From positions 124,001 through 188,000 of the forward strand of contig NZ_VTQH01000003.1 of NCBI RefSeq assembly GCF_008763945.1: a DNA stretch of 64,000 nt, read 5' to 3'. The stretch's first letter is position 1, and each line of letters starts with the position of its first letter. The notes beneath the pieces are model-generated. The model did not search any database. It saw only the letters and a list, made by a program, of their open reading frames with translations, and was not told the origin of the DNA. A program made the translations under genes and the position numbers. This DNA comes from Microbacterium testaceum StLB037 (GTDB lineage: Bacteria; Actinomycetota; Actinomycetes; Actinomycetales; Microbacteriaceae). Below, one piece after another: positions 44,614-53,352 of the stretch.

Positions 44614-46266
44614 ATGACTCTCGACGGCATGGTCCGCTTCCCGGCCGAGGACGCCCGGCGCTATCGTGCGGCGGGGTACTGGGAGGATCGGTTGCTCATC
44701 GACCACTACGAAGACGCGTTCCGCGCCTTCGCCGACCGCGTGGCCATCACCGACGGCGAGGTGACGTTGACCTACGCGGAGCTGAAGGAGCGGGCGCTGC
44801 GCGTGGCGCGCAACCTGTACGACCTCGGCATCCGGCCGCTCGATCGGGTCGTCGTGCAGTTGCGTAACACTGCTGCGTTTCCCCCGTTCTATCTGGGACT
44901 GCAGTACCTCGGCGCGGTGCCGATCATGGCCCTGCCCGTCCATCGTTACCGGGAGCTGGAGCAATTCGTTCGCCTGTCGGGCGCCATCGGTCTCGCGGCG
45001 CCCGCTAGGAGCAAGGATGCCGATCACCGCGAGATCTACGCGCGGATCGCCGCCGAGCACCCCTCGCTCCGCCTTCTCTTCGTCGAGCAGGACGAGGGCG
45101 GATCGGACGTGGACGCGATCTCGATCTCCGAGCTCATCGAGCGCGAGCCGGTGGCCACCGAGGCCGATGTCCGTGCGCTCCACGAGGGTCTCGACCCGGA
45201 GGACCCCGCGGTGTTCCAGCTTTCGGGCGGGACGACGGGGATCCCCAAGCTCATCCCGCGATCGCACAATGACTACGCCTTCAACTCCCACCTCGCGGCG
45301 TCCGTCTGCGACATCCGCGATGGTGACGTGTTATTGGACGTCCTCCCGATCTCGCACAATCTTCCGCTCGCGTGCCCGGGAATGCAGGGTTTCCTCTTCC
45401 GGGGAGCGACGGTCAGCCTGGTCGCCTCGACATGGAGCGACGGCATTCTGGACCGCGTGGAGTCCGACCGGGCCACGCACATCCACGTCGTTCCGGCCCT
45501 GCTGATCAAGCTGACGGAGGCGCTCGCGGCCCGTCCCCGGGACGTGTCGTCGATGCGGGTCATCCAGAGCGGCGGCCAGCGTCTCCAACCCGAGACGCGT
45601 ACGCGGGCATCGGCGCTCTTCTCGAACGCCACCGTGCAGGAGAACTTCGGCATGGCCGAAGGCCTGCTGATGTTCGTGCGTCTGGACGACCCCGACGACG
45701 TGCGTCTGGAAACGGTCGGTCGCCCGATCTGCGCCGACGACGACGTGCGGCTCGTCGACGAGGACGGGAACGATGTCGCCGACGGCGAGGTGGGCGAGTT
45801 CTGGGCGCGAGGGCCGTACACCCTCCGCGGCTACTTCCGTGCGCCCGAGCACAACGCCACGGCGTTCTCGCCCGACGGGTTCTACATGAGCGGTGACCTG
45901 ATGTACCGGCATCCCTCCGGCAACTACGTCGTGGCCGGCCGCCGCAAGGACCTCATCAACCGCGGGGGAGAGAAGATCTCGGCGGAAGAGATCGAGAACC
46001 TCATCCTGGCTCACCCGGCCGTCGTGCTCGCCGCGGCGGTGCCCATGCCCGATCCGGTCCTCGGTGAGCGCACGTGCGCGTGCGTGGTGCTCCGCGAGGG
46101 TGCGACCCTCGACCTCGAGGAACTGGTGGACTTTCTGCGCGGCTTCGACCTCGCCACCTTCAAACTCCCCGAGGCGTTGCGCGTCTACGACGAGCTGCCG
46201 CTGTCGCCGATCGGCAAGGTGTCGAAGAAGGACCTGGTCGCGGAGCTCGCCGCCGAACGGGTCTGA
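44614..46266 (+). CDS. Aryl-acid AMP ligase (DhbE/EntE-like), probable aryl-CoA ligase
   Basis: 550 aa ANL enzyme. FQLSGGTTGIPKLIPRSHNDY is the phosphate loop, LPISHNLPLACPGMQGF contains the Asn-bearing aryl-acid pocket of EntE-type enzymes, QENFGMAEGLL is the second core motif, and the catalytic Lys is in LSPIGKVSKKDL. No siderophore genes are near, so activation of an aromatic carboxylate for breakdown is more likely than siderophore synthesis. Starts 7 nt after the SDR stop. Confidence 0.82.
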   Translation: MTLDGMVRFPAEDARRYRAAGYWEDRLLIDHYEDAFRAFADRVAITDGEVTLTYAELKERALRVARNLYDLGIRPLDRVVVQLRNTAAFPPFYLGLQYLGAVPIMALPVHRYRELEQFVRLSGAIGLAAPARSKDADHREIYARIAAEHPSLRLLFVEQDEGGSDVDAISISELIEREPVATEADVRALHEGLDPEDPAVFQLSGGTTGIPKLIPRSHNDYAFNSHLAASVCDIRDGDVLLDVLPISHNLPLACPGMQGFLFRGATVSLVASTWSDGILDRVESDRATHIHVVPALLIKLTEALAARPRDVSSMRVIQSGGQRLQPETRTRASALFSNATVQENFGMAEGLLMFVRLDDPDDVRLETVGRPICADDDVRLVDEDGNDVADGEVGEFWARGPYTLRGYFRAPEHNATAFSPDGFYMSGDLMYRHPSGNYVVAGRRKDLINRGGEKISAEEIENLILAHPAVVLAAAVPMPDPVLGERTCACVVLREGATLDLEELVDFLRGFDLATFKLPEALRVYDELPLSPIGKVSKKDLVAELAAERV

Positions 46267-46270
46267 GGGC

Positions 46271-46314
46271 ACGAAGAAGGGGCCGGACGATTTCTCGTCT
46301 GGCCCCTTCTTCGT
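46271..46314. terminator. Bidirectional terminator
   Basis: A 20-bp stem (one G-U pair) with a TTTC loop between the ends of the ligase and oxidase operons; A/T-rich on both stem edges (GAAGAAGG and CCTTCTTC). Confidence 0.88.
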
Positions 46315-46322
46315 GCGGTCGA

Positions 46323-47843
46323 TCAGGCGCCGACGGCGGCCCGTGCTGCTCGGACGGCGAGCGAGACGCTCAGGAGAGTCGGGTTGGATGCCGTCGGTGT
46401 GGGGATGACCCCGTTGCCGGCCACGAAGAGCCCGGGCACTCCCCAGACCCGACCCCAGGGATCGCACACGCTGGTGCCGTCGTCCGTCGCGCCCATACGG
46501 ACGCTGCCCTGGTAATGGATGGAGCTTCCGGCAGGGACAAGGCGCGGCGCTCCACCGGGGACGGGTGTTCCCATGCGCTCGACGAGCCCGCTGACGATCT
46601 CGATTCCGCGGGCGATCGTGGCCCGGTCACGGTCGGTGAGGGAGTAGTGGATGGTGGGGGCCGGCATCCCGAAGAAGTCCACCTCGTCGTCGGAGAACTC
46701 CACCCGGTCCTCGAAGCGGATGTCCTTCGTGGCGAAGCAGCCGAGGCCGACAATGGGGTGCTTCTCATCGGAGACGACGTCGCCCACGACCATCGGGGCG
46801 GCATCGCGCTGCATGATTTGCCCGTGGAACGGGTACTCGGGGCCCCAGAACGGGATCCAGCTCACCCCGGTCATCGCCTCACGTTCGGAGGCGGCGGGAC
46901 CGCCGTCGTCCTTCTCCGCGCGCGCGATCTCGTGTTTTAGATAGACCGAGCACATGATCTGGGGCTGGTCGTTGAGGTAGTGGCCGAGGGCCCGGGGGCG
47001 GATGCCGGATGCCCAGAGGACCTGCGGGGTTCCGAAGGAGTCGGCGGCGACGACCACCTGTCGTGCCGCGACCTCCTGGACGGTGCCGGTGCGGCGATCC
47101 TCGATCTCGACTCCGCGGACGGCCCCGTCGTCGGCGCGGAGGACCCGACGGACGACGGTCTCCGCGCGCAGTTCGAACCCCGCCGGCGCAGCATCCTCAT
47201 CGACGAGCGGTCCGAGCACGACATTCGTTCCCGACCATCGCGGGCGTCCGGACGCGGTGGGGAACGCGGCGAGGGGCATCGCCTGCACGCGACGATCGGA
47301 TGGCCGCCCATCGTCGAACACGGCGCCGAGCTCACGTTCGACGGCAGCGCGCACGGCGGTGTCGGCGAACGCCTCCTGCGTGACGTGCAGCAGTACGCGA
47401 CCGCGAGCGAGAAGCTCCTCGATCTCGTCCCGCGGCACCTGCGGGGGAAGCTCGGCCTCGCCCGGGGTGGGACACGCGCAGGTCCAGTGCTGGCCCATGC
47501 CTCCCACCGATGCGGTGGCGAGCGCGCCCGGCATGTCCTGTTGCGGGTCGTCGGTGCGGCCGGGGGCGACGAGGAACGTGCCGGGGCGCGCGGTCGGGCG
47601 CTTCTCCCGGTCGTTCGAGACCGCTTGGTGACCGTCGGCATTCGGGCCCTGAGACCGCCGCTCCGCCTCCGCGCGACGGTCCGCGGAGAGGTTCCGCACC
47701 GATTCCCCGGGGACGGTCGTCGTCTGCGGCCCGCGCTCGAGCATGAGGACACGGGCATCGGCCCGGTGCTCGAGGTACTCCCGCGCGAAGGCCGCGCCCG
47801 CCGGTCCGCTTCCGACGACGACGAGATCGAACTCCTCGATCAT
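46323..47843 (-). CDS. GMC/pyranose-oxidase-like FAD oxidase, candidate C-glycoside 3-oxidase
   Basis: 506 aa. FAD motif VVVGSGPAGAAFA (residues 8-20). GGMGQHWTCACP holds His119 at the position of the pyranose 2-oxidase flavinylation His. Catalytic pair His443 (SIHYQGSVRMG) and Asn487 (SNPTLLS), spaced as in pyranose oxidases. Characterised CarA-type C-glycoside 3-oxidases from Microbacterium are of similar size and family and oxidise the sugar C3 hydroxyl so that the deglycosidase can act. Cytoplasmic: no signal peptide. Overlaps the upstream paralogue by four bases. Confidence 0.8.
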   Translation of the reverse strand: MIEEFDLVVVGSGPAGAAFAREYLEHRADARVLMLERGPQTTTVPGESVRNLSADRRAEAERRSQGPNADGHQAVSNDREKRPTARPGTFLVAPGRTDDPQQDMPGALATASVGGMGQHWTCACPTPGEAELPPQVPRDEIEELLARGRVLLHVTQEAFADTAVRAAVERELGAVFDDGRPSDRRVQAMPLAAFPTASGRPRWSGTNVVLGPLVDEDAAPAGFELRAETVVRRVLRADDGAVRGVEIEDRRTGTVQEVAARQVVVAADSFGTPQVLWASGIRPRALGHYLNDQPQIMCSVYLKHEIARAEKDDGGPAASEREAMTGVSWIPFWGPEYPFHGQIMQRDAAPMVVGDVVSDEKHPIVGLGCFATKDIRFEDRVEFSDDEVDFFGMPAPTIHYSLTDRDRATIARGIEIVSGLVERMGTPVPGGAPRLVPAGSSIHYQGSVRMGATDDGTSVCDPWGRVWGVPGLFVAGNGVIPTPTASNPTLLSVSLAVRAARAAVGA

Positions 47844-49435
47844 TCCGCTTCTTCCTCTCGCGCGATCGAGTTCAGGATGCCTCGGGCCCCGCGCAGCGCG
47901 ATCGCGACGCTGGTGAGGGTCGGGTTCACCACGGTGTTCGTGGGGATGGTGCCGTTGCCGCCGAGGTAGAGGTTGTCGATGCTCCAGACGCGACTCCAGG
48001 GGTCGCACACGCTGGTGCCGTCGTCGGTCTCGCCGATGCGCATCGTCCCCTTGTAATGCAGGCTCGCGCCGTAGGGGAGCGGGGCGGGCTCGCCGCCGGG
48101 GATGAACGAGCCGATGGCGCCGGCGACCTGCCGTTGACGGCGACGGGCGCCCTCGAGTTCGGCCTCTTCGCGGTCGGTGAACTCGTAGTGGATCGTCACG
48201 TTCGGCATCCCGGCCCAGTCGAGGTCGGTGTCGTCGAACTCGATCCAGTCCTCGTAGCGTGCGAACTTCCGGATGCCGAAGCCGACGTTCGCGTAGCCCC
48301 AGGGGTTGTGGGCGAGCGGGTGGTCATCGGGGATCGGCAGCGGCGAGTCGTGCATGTACAGCACCTGGCACGAATAAGGGTTGTCCGGCTCGGAGAACGG
48401 CAGTCTCAGGACCGCGGTCACCGGGTCGGGGGCGCTCTCGGAGAGACGTCGTTCCCGTTCGATCTGCTCGAGGCTCAGACGACCGCCCAGCTTCTCGGGG
48501 TCGATGGCGACGACGCTGAAGATGCCGGGGTGGTCGCTGAGGTAGCGTCCGAGGGCCCGCGGACGAATGCCCGAGGCCCACAGGAGCTGGGGCGTACGGA
48601 TGGCATCCGCGGCGACGACCACGATGTCGGCCGCGACGAAAGTTTCTTCGCCGCCGCTCGCCGGGGTGATCAGGACGCCGGTGGTGTGCCCCTCATCGAC
48701 CACGACGCGGGTCACCGCGGTCTCCGACCGCAATGTGAAGCGCGCGGCCTCGGGGGAGGAGGGGTCCATCAGAGACCCGAACACGACATCGGTGCCGGCC
48801 CATCGCATCCGGCCATCGGCGTCGAGGTCGCCGGCGACCGGGAGGGGTCCGACGCCGTAGCCCTCGGGGAGCTCGTCGTCGACCTCCGCCGAGATCGCTT
48901 CCTGGAGGGCGGAGGCGATGGGGGAGCGGTCGAATGCGCGGTGCGTGGTGTGCAGCAGCGCCTCGGCCTCGAGGATCAGGGCGTCCCATTCGTCGCCGGG
49001 GATGAAGGGTATGAGTTCCGAGAAGCCGGGTCGGGGCGTGGCGCACGTCCACTGCGCTCCCTGTCCGCCGACCGCGGTCGACACCGCGGCGGCGGGGAAC
49101 TCCGCCGCATGCCCACTGCCCTCACCGCCGAAGTCGATGAGGTGGGTTCCGCCGCGCGCGGTGTAGGTGCCCTCTACCACTTTGGTGATGGGGATGCCGA
49201 GACCCACGGGTGCGCCGTCCCGGGACTGCGGTCCCTGCGCACGCCGCCGGGCCTCCTGCTTGGCCGCGGGGTCGGCGATGTTCCGCACGTTCATGCCGAC
49301 CGGCTCCGTGAGCACCGGCCCGCGTTCGAACATCGTCACGCGCACCCGTGGAGAACCCTCGAGGAGGGCTCTGGCGTATGTCGCGCCGACGGGACCGCTG
49401 CCGACGACGACGACGTGGACCTCGGGGCCGTTCAT
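47840..49435 (-). CDS. GMC/pyranose-oxidase-like FAD oxidoreductase, paralogue
   Basis: 531 aa. FAD motif VVVVGSGPVGATYA, then AVGGQGAQWTCATP, where Gln128 replaces the flavinylation His. Catalytic His460 (SLHYKGTMRIG) and Asn504 (VNPTLTS) are kept. Shares TDDGTSVCDPW and GNGTIPT with the downstream paralogue but is clearly diverged. Probably oxidises a different glycoside or uses non-covalent FAD. Overlaps both neighbouring genes by four bases. Confidence 0.78.
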   Translation of the reverse strand: MNGPEVHVVVVGSGPVGATYARALLEGSPRVRVTMFERGPVLTEPVGMNVRNIADPAAKQEARRRAQGPQSRDGAPVGLGIPITKVVEGTYTARGGTHLIDFGGEGSGHAAEFPAAAVSTAVGGQGAQWTCATPRPGFSELIPFIPGDEWDALILEAEALLHTTHRAFDRSPIASALQEAISAEVDDELPEGYGVGPLPVAGDLDADGRMRWAGTDVVFGSLMDPSSPEAARFTLRSETAVTRVVVDEGHTTGVLITPASGGEETFVAADIVVVAADAIRTPQLLWASGIRPRALGRYLSDHPGIFSVVAIDPEKLGGRLSLEQIERERRLSESAPDPVTAVLRLPFSEPDNPYSCQVLYMHDSPLPIPDDHPLAHNPWGYANVGFGIRKFARYEDWIEFDDTDLDWAGMPNVTIHYEFTDREEAELEGARRRQRQVAGAIGSFIPGGEPAPLPYGASLHYKGTMRIGETDDGTSVCDPWSRVWSIDNLYLGGNGTIPTNTVVNPTLTSVAIALRGARGILNSIAREEEAE

Positions 49436-50421
49436 CGCGGGTCCTCTTCGTTCGGTTCTGCCGCGACCGCCGGGGCGAGGACGTGCTGCAGCTGCCAGCC
49501 GTTCAGCATCGTCGTCGTGGGCGGGTGCGGGCTGAGCTCGCTCTCGACCACGACCCAGCCGTCGTAGCCCCGGCGGGCGAGATCGGCGACGAAGCGGCGG
49601 CTGTCGACCCGGGGGGAGGGGGCATCGAGCTCGACGTACCACCTCGGCACGGCACGGCTGCCGCCGGCCCGACGCACGTGATGCTCGGCGTTGCGCACCG
49701 TGTACTCCCCGATGTCGTCGACGGCTCCCACGTTCTTAAGGTGCACCAGAACCACGCGGTCGGCGTGCCGGTGGAAGAAGTCGTGCGGATCGACACCGGC
49801 GATGGTGAGTTCGCCGGTGTCGAGCGCGAGGCCCACGCGGCCGGGATCGGTCGCCGCCACCAGCTTCTCCAGTCCGTCTCTGACCCGCAGCGCCGAGAGG
49901 AAGTCGAAGTGCAGCCCGAGGCGGATGCCGGACTCGGCGATCGCGTCGCCGACGGCGTTCCATGTCTCGGCCAGGACGGCGATGTCGTCGTCATCGAGAT
50001 CCGGCCGCTGCCACGCCGACACAGCGGGGCGCGCGACGAGGACGTCGCCGCCGAGCTCGGCCAGTGCGCTCGCGAACCATCGCGCGCGCTCGATCAGGAC
50101 CGGGCGGCTCGCCGCGTCGGCGGGATCGGAACCGGGGAGCAGGTCTTCGCGGTAGGGCGTCATCGGGTCCCAGAACCAGCTGCTGACGCCGTCGAGCCCC
50201 GCCTCGCGGACGAAGGCCGCGAAACCGCCCAGATCCCCGAAGTTGGCGGCCATCTGCTCGGGGTTGCCGAGTGGTTCCCACCGGCCGGTGCCGGCGGTGA
50301 GCTCGATCCCCGTGAAGCCCGAGATCGACACGATGCGGAGCGCGCGCAGGTGGTCGCGGCGCCGCGCGAAGTCGTCGAAATTCGGCTTGAAGTGGTTGAT
50401 CGCGTGCGCCCAGCGGATCAT
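49432..50421 (-). CDS. TIM-barrel sugar isomerase/epimerase-like protein, type B copy 2
   Basis: 329 aa. MIRWAHAINHFKPNFDDF at the start; candidate metal ligands Asp in LGLHFDFLS, Asp in LALDTGELT, His in VLVHLKN, Glu in VVVESEL. Asp stands where the type A proteins have Glu. Related to the gene at 51365. Overlaps by ATGA with the type A gene upstream. Reaction unknown; possibly rearranges or cleaves the oxidised sugar. Confidence 0.72.
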   Translation of the reverse strand: MIRWAHAINHFKPNFDDFARRRDHLRALRIVSISGFTGIELTAGTGRWEPLGNPEQMAANFGDLGGFAAFVREAGLDGVSSWFWDPMTPYREDLLPGSDPADAASRPVLIERARWFASALAELGGDVLVARPAVSAWQRPDLDDDDIAVLAETWNAVGDAIAESGIRLGLHFDFLSALRVRDGLEKLVAATDPGRVGLALDTGELTIAGVDPHDFFHRHADRVVLVHLKNVGAVDDIGEYTVRNAEHHVRRAGGSRAVPRWYVELDAPSPRVDSRRFVADLARRGYDGWVVVESELSPHPPTTTMLNGWQLQHVLAPAVAAEPNEEDPR

Positions 50422-51368
50422 CGGGCCCCCTCCTCGGCGGCGATCTTCTCGAGAACGTTCTTCGCGTACCAGCGCGCGATCGCCGTGCTCTCGGCGTGGT
50501 TGCCGCCGAGCTTGTTCGCCTTGTCGTGCTCGACCGAGAGCCAGCCGTCGTAGCCGTTGCGCACGACCGCGCGGATGAACGCCTCGAAGTCGACGAGGCC
50601 GCCCTCGTCTCCCATCTCGTGGAACCACTTCGGCGTGGTCTCCGACATCAGTTCGGAATCCGGACGTCGTCGATGGTCACCGATGAGGTCCTGGTGGCGG
50701 GTGTCCTTGAAGTGGAACCCGGTCACCCGGTCGGCGTAGGCGTCGTAGAACTCCACCGGGTCGACGGTGGCGATGCAGTGCTGAGCGGTGTCGACGAACA
50801 GGTTCACGTACTCGGGGTCGGTGTTCGCGTAGAAGGTGTCCAGCTCCCAGCGCGACTGGATGCCGCAGAAGAACTCGTGGTGGCAGGTGAGGTTCACTCC
50901 GGCGGCCTTCGTGATCTCGCCGACCTTGTTCCACAGCTCGCCCGTGATCTTGATTTTGTCCTCGGTCACCGGCTCCATGTCGTAGTACAGGGCCGCGGGC
51001 ATGACGATGATGTTGTCGAGCGCGATGTCCGACCACCGGTCGAGCGTGACCCGGAAGTCCTCGAGGATCGTCGGATGCGTCTCCCGGATGTGCGGCGCGT
51101 ACACGCGCGGGTCGTAGTTGGCGGCATGGAACGTGTTGACGATGCGTTCGAGTCCGCGCTCCTGCACGAACTCCTGGTAGTTCCCCACCGAGCCGAACAT
51201 GTCCATGATCGTGAAGTACCGGTGGTCGAAGCAGTCGATCGCCTGGTATCCCACCGCCGCGACCTGCTTGAGGAACCGGTCCATGGTGCCGATGGTGTTC
51301 CACTGGTCGACCGGACCGCTGGGCGAGTCGCTCCGCCAGTGGTCCATGTAGCTCCACTTGAGGGTCAT
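50418..51368 (-). CDS. TIM-barrel sugar isomerase/epimerase-like protein, type A copy 2
   Basis: 316 aa. Starts KWSYMDHW. Metal ligand candidates: Glu in TCHHEFF, Asp and His in LFVDTAQH, His in GFHFKDTRH, Glu in LSVEHDK. Close relative of the protein from 52342. Overlaps neighbours by ATGA on both sides. Confidence 0.74.
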   Translation of the reverse strand: MTLKWSYMDHWRSDSPSGPVDQWNTIGTMDRFLKQVAAVGYQAIDCFDHRYFTIMDMFGSVGNYQEFVQERGLERIVNTFHAANYDPRVYAPHIRETHPTILEDFRVTLDRWSDIALDNIIVMPAALYYDMEPVTEDKIKITGELWNKVGEITKAAGVNLTCHHEFFCGIQSRWELDTFYANTDPEYVNLFVDTAQHCIATVDPVEFYDAYADRVTGFHFKDTRHQDLIGDHRRRPDSELMSETTPKWFHEMGDEGGLVDFEAFIRAVVRNGYDGWLSVEHDKANKLGGNHAESTAIARWYAKNVLEKIAAEEGAR

Positions 51369-52345
51369 CGTCCTCGTCCTCCGGGGAAATCGGCGTTCCC
51401 GAGGGAGCGCAGGTACCAGGCGTTCAGGAGCGCCGTCGTCGCCGGCGTAGGCGACTGGTCGCTCTCCACGACCACGGTGCCGGTGTATCCGATCGTGCGG
51501 AGGGCCTCGAGGACCGCCGGCACGTCGACGAGTCCGCCGGGGGTCCCCAGCTCGAAGAACCAGCGCTCGATGCCAGGGTCGGCCGCGCCCTGGAGCAGCG
51601 CGCTCTCGGCGAAGGGGTGGCGGTACGTCTCGGTCGAGTCGACCGCCCGCGCGTCCTTCAGCTGCACGTGGGCGATGCGCTCGCCGTGCGCGAGGAGCAC
51701 CTCCACCGGATCGTGTCCGGCGACGGTGTACTCGGCCGTGTCTACGGCGAGACCCACTGTCGCGGGATCGGTCTCGGCCAGCAGGGCCTCCCGGAGCGGG
51801 GCGGGACGGAAGGCGGAGAGGCAGTCGATGTCGACCGCGAGCCGCACCCCCCGGTCGGCGCACAGGCGCCCCAGTGCGTTCATGATCGTGGCGACGTCCG
51901 CGACGCTCGGGCCGTCGGGCAGACGCCACGCGGACTCCGAGGCCCGGACGACGAACGTCTCCGCGCCGATCGCCTCGAGGAACTCCACGAAGGGAACGGC
52001 GGCCTCGACGATGGCGGCGTGATCGGAGGCGTTCGACGTCGAGCGGAGTGCTCCGCCCTCCTCCTCGGCCGGAGCGGTCGGATCCCACGTCATGCTCGAG
52101 ACCCGACGGATCCCGGAATCGGCGAGGAAAGCGCGGAACCCTTCGATGGACCCGTGCCCGAGAAGAATGTGTTCGGGTCGCCCGAGGTTGTTCCATCGCC
52201 CCGATCCGCCCTGCAGCTCCACGGCGTCCAGGCCCGTGACGCTGATCGTCTTCAGCGCCCGCGTCTGCAGCTCGGGGCGCACGAAAGCGGTGGGGGGAGA
52301 GTTCCATTGGTTGAGGGCGTAGGCCCATCGCAGCGAAGCGCTCAT
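51365..52345 (-). CDS. TIM-barrel sugar isomerase/epimerase-like protein, type B copy 1
   Basis: 326 aa. SLRWAYALNQWNSPP at the start; ligands Asp in LAVDIDCLS, Asp in LAVDTAEYT, His in AHVQLKD, Glu in VVVESDQ. Same type as the gene at 49432. ATGA overlap with the upstream type A gene. Confidence 0.73.
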   Translation of the reverse strand: MSASLRWAYALNQWNSPPTAFVRPELQTRALKTISVTGLDAVELQGGSGRWNNLGRPEHILLGHGSIEGFRAFLADSGIRRVSSMTWDPTAPAEEEGGALRSTSNASDHAAIVEAAVPFVEFLEAIGAETFVVRASESAWRLPDGPSVADVATIMNALGRLCADRGVRLAVDIDCLSAFRPAPLREALLAETDPATVGLAVDTAEYTVAGHDPVEVLLAHGERIAHVQLKDARAVDSTETYRHPFAESALLQGAADPGIERWFFELGTPGGLVDVPAVLEALRTIGYTGTVVVESDQSPTPATTALLNAWYLRSLGNADFPGGRGR

Positions 52346-53283
52346 CGTCCGGTCACCTCGTTCAGCACGTTGTCGATGTACCACTTGGCCACGGCGGTGG
52401 CTTCCGCGTAGTCCCCGCCCTCGATCTCGACCTTGTCGTGCTCGACGGTCAGCCAGCCCTCCCACCCGGATGCCGTGATCTCGGCCATGAGCGCGGGGAA
52501 GTCGACGATGCCGTCGGGGCGACCCATCTCGACGAACCAGCGGGGGACGCCCGTCGCCAGGAGCTCGGCATCCGGGGGTGTCTTATAGGCCTCGGCGGTG
52601 TCGATGGCGCGGGTGTCTTTGAAGTGGAAGCCCGCGCACCGGTCGCGGTAGCGACGGAAGACCTCGATCGGGTCGACGCCCGCGATGGTGTGCTGAGCGG
52701 TGTCGCAGAAGAAGGCCACGTTCTCGGGTGCGGTGTTGCCGAGGAAGAAGTCGAGCTCGTCGACCGTGCGGATGGCCCCCCAGAACTCGAAGTGGCAGGC
52801 GAGGCGAAGATCCCGTTCGCGGAGCATGGCGCCTGCCCGGTCCCAGAGTTCCGCGGTCGCGAGGGTCTTGTCCGGTGTCACGGGTTCGACGTGGAAGTAG
52901 GTGTTCGTCGGCATGACGATGACGTTCTCGACCGCCGTGCCCTCCACCATGCGCGCGAGCGCCTCGATGTCGCCGAGGATGCGTTCGTGCGTCTCGCGAC
53001 GGTGCGGCGCCCGGTAGTCGGTCGCGTACGGGTAGGCGGCGAAGACCCCGGTGATCCCGACGAAGCCCTCGGACTGCAGGAACGCCTCGAACTCGTGGAC
53101 GGAACCGTAGAGCGTCGCGTACTGGGGGAGCGTGAAGCCGAACGTGTCGAAGCCGGTGAAGCCGAGGGCTGCGAGCTGGCGGACATAGGCATCCATGTGT
53201 CGCCTGTTGAAGGACGGATGCCGGAGACCCTGCGGTGTGGGGGTGAGCCAATGGTCCATGTACGACCAGCGATCCCACGGCAT
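52342..53283 (-). CDS. TIM-barrel sugar isomerase/epimerase-like protein, type A copy 1
   Basis: 313 aa, first gene of a six-gene overlapping operon that ends with the two oxidases. WSYMDHWL start motif; ligands Glu in ACHFEFW, Asp and His in FFCDTAQH, His in GFHFKDTR, Glu in LTVEHDK. ATG 53283 is preferred over the ATG two codons earlier because AGGAG lies 6 nt before it. Operator C is just upstream. Confidence 0.75.
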   Translation of the reverse strand: MPWDRWSYMDHWLTPTPQGLRHPSFNRRHMDAYVRQLAALGFTGFDTFGFTLPQYATLYGSVHEFEAFLQSEGFVGITGVFAAYPYATDYRAPHRRETHERILGDIEALARMVEGTAVENVIVMPTNTYFHVEPVTPDKTLATAELWDRAGAMLRERDLRLACHFEFWGAIRTVDELDFFLGNTAPENVAFFCDTAQHTIAGVDPIEVFRRYRDRCAGFHFKDTRAIDTAEAYKTPPDAELLATGVPRWFVEMGRPDGIVDFPALMAEITASGWEGWLTVEHDKVEIEGGDYAEATAVAKWYIDNVLNEVTGR

Positions 53284-53314
53284 AAGCATCTCCTGTCAGC
53301 GGTGACGGTGTGAT

Positions 53315-53330
53315 ACCTACCCTAGTAAGT
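53315..53330 (-). promoter_or_regulatory. Cluster operator, copy C
   Basis: ACCTACCCTAGTAAGT, read on the + strand, 31 nt upstream of the isomerase-oxidase operon. Best match to the shared 16-bp sequence; the promoter for the operon must overlap it because only 69 nt separate the genes. Confidence 0.62.
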
Positions 53331-53352
53331 ATCTCAGCGGCATGTCAATGCG

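Noticed and set aside
46323..49435. Choline dehydrogenase or glucose-methanol dehydrogenase as the function of the two GMC proteins
   Set aside because: The GGMGQHW/GGQGAQW segment and the C-terminal SxHYxG and NPTL pair fit pyranose-oxidase/C-glycoside-oxidase relatives better, and the neighbours are sugar enzymes.
49432..53283. Endonuclease IV as function of the TIM-barrel proteins
   Set aside because: They lack the full set of endonuclease IV zinc ligands, and the context is sugar catabolism.
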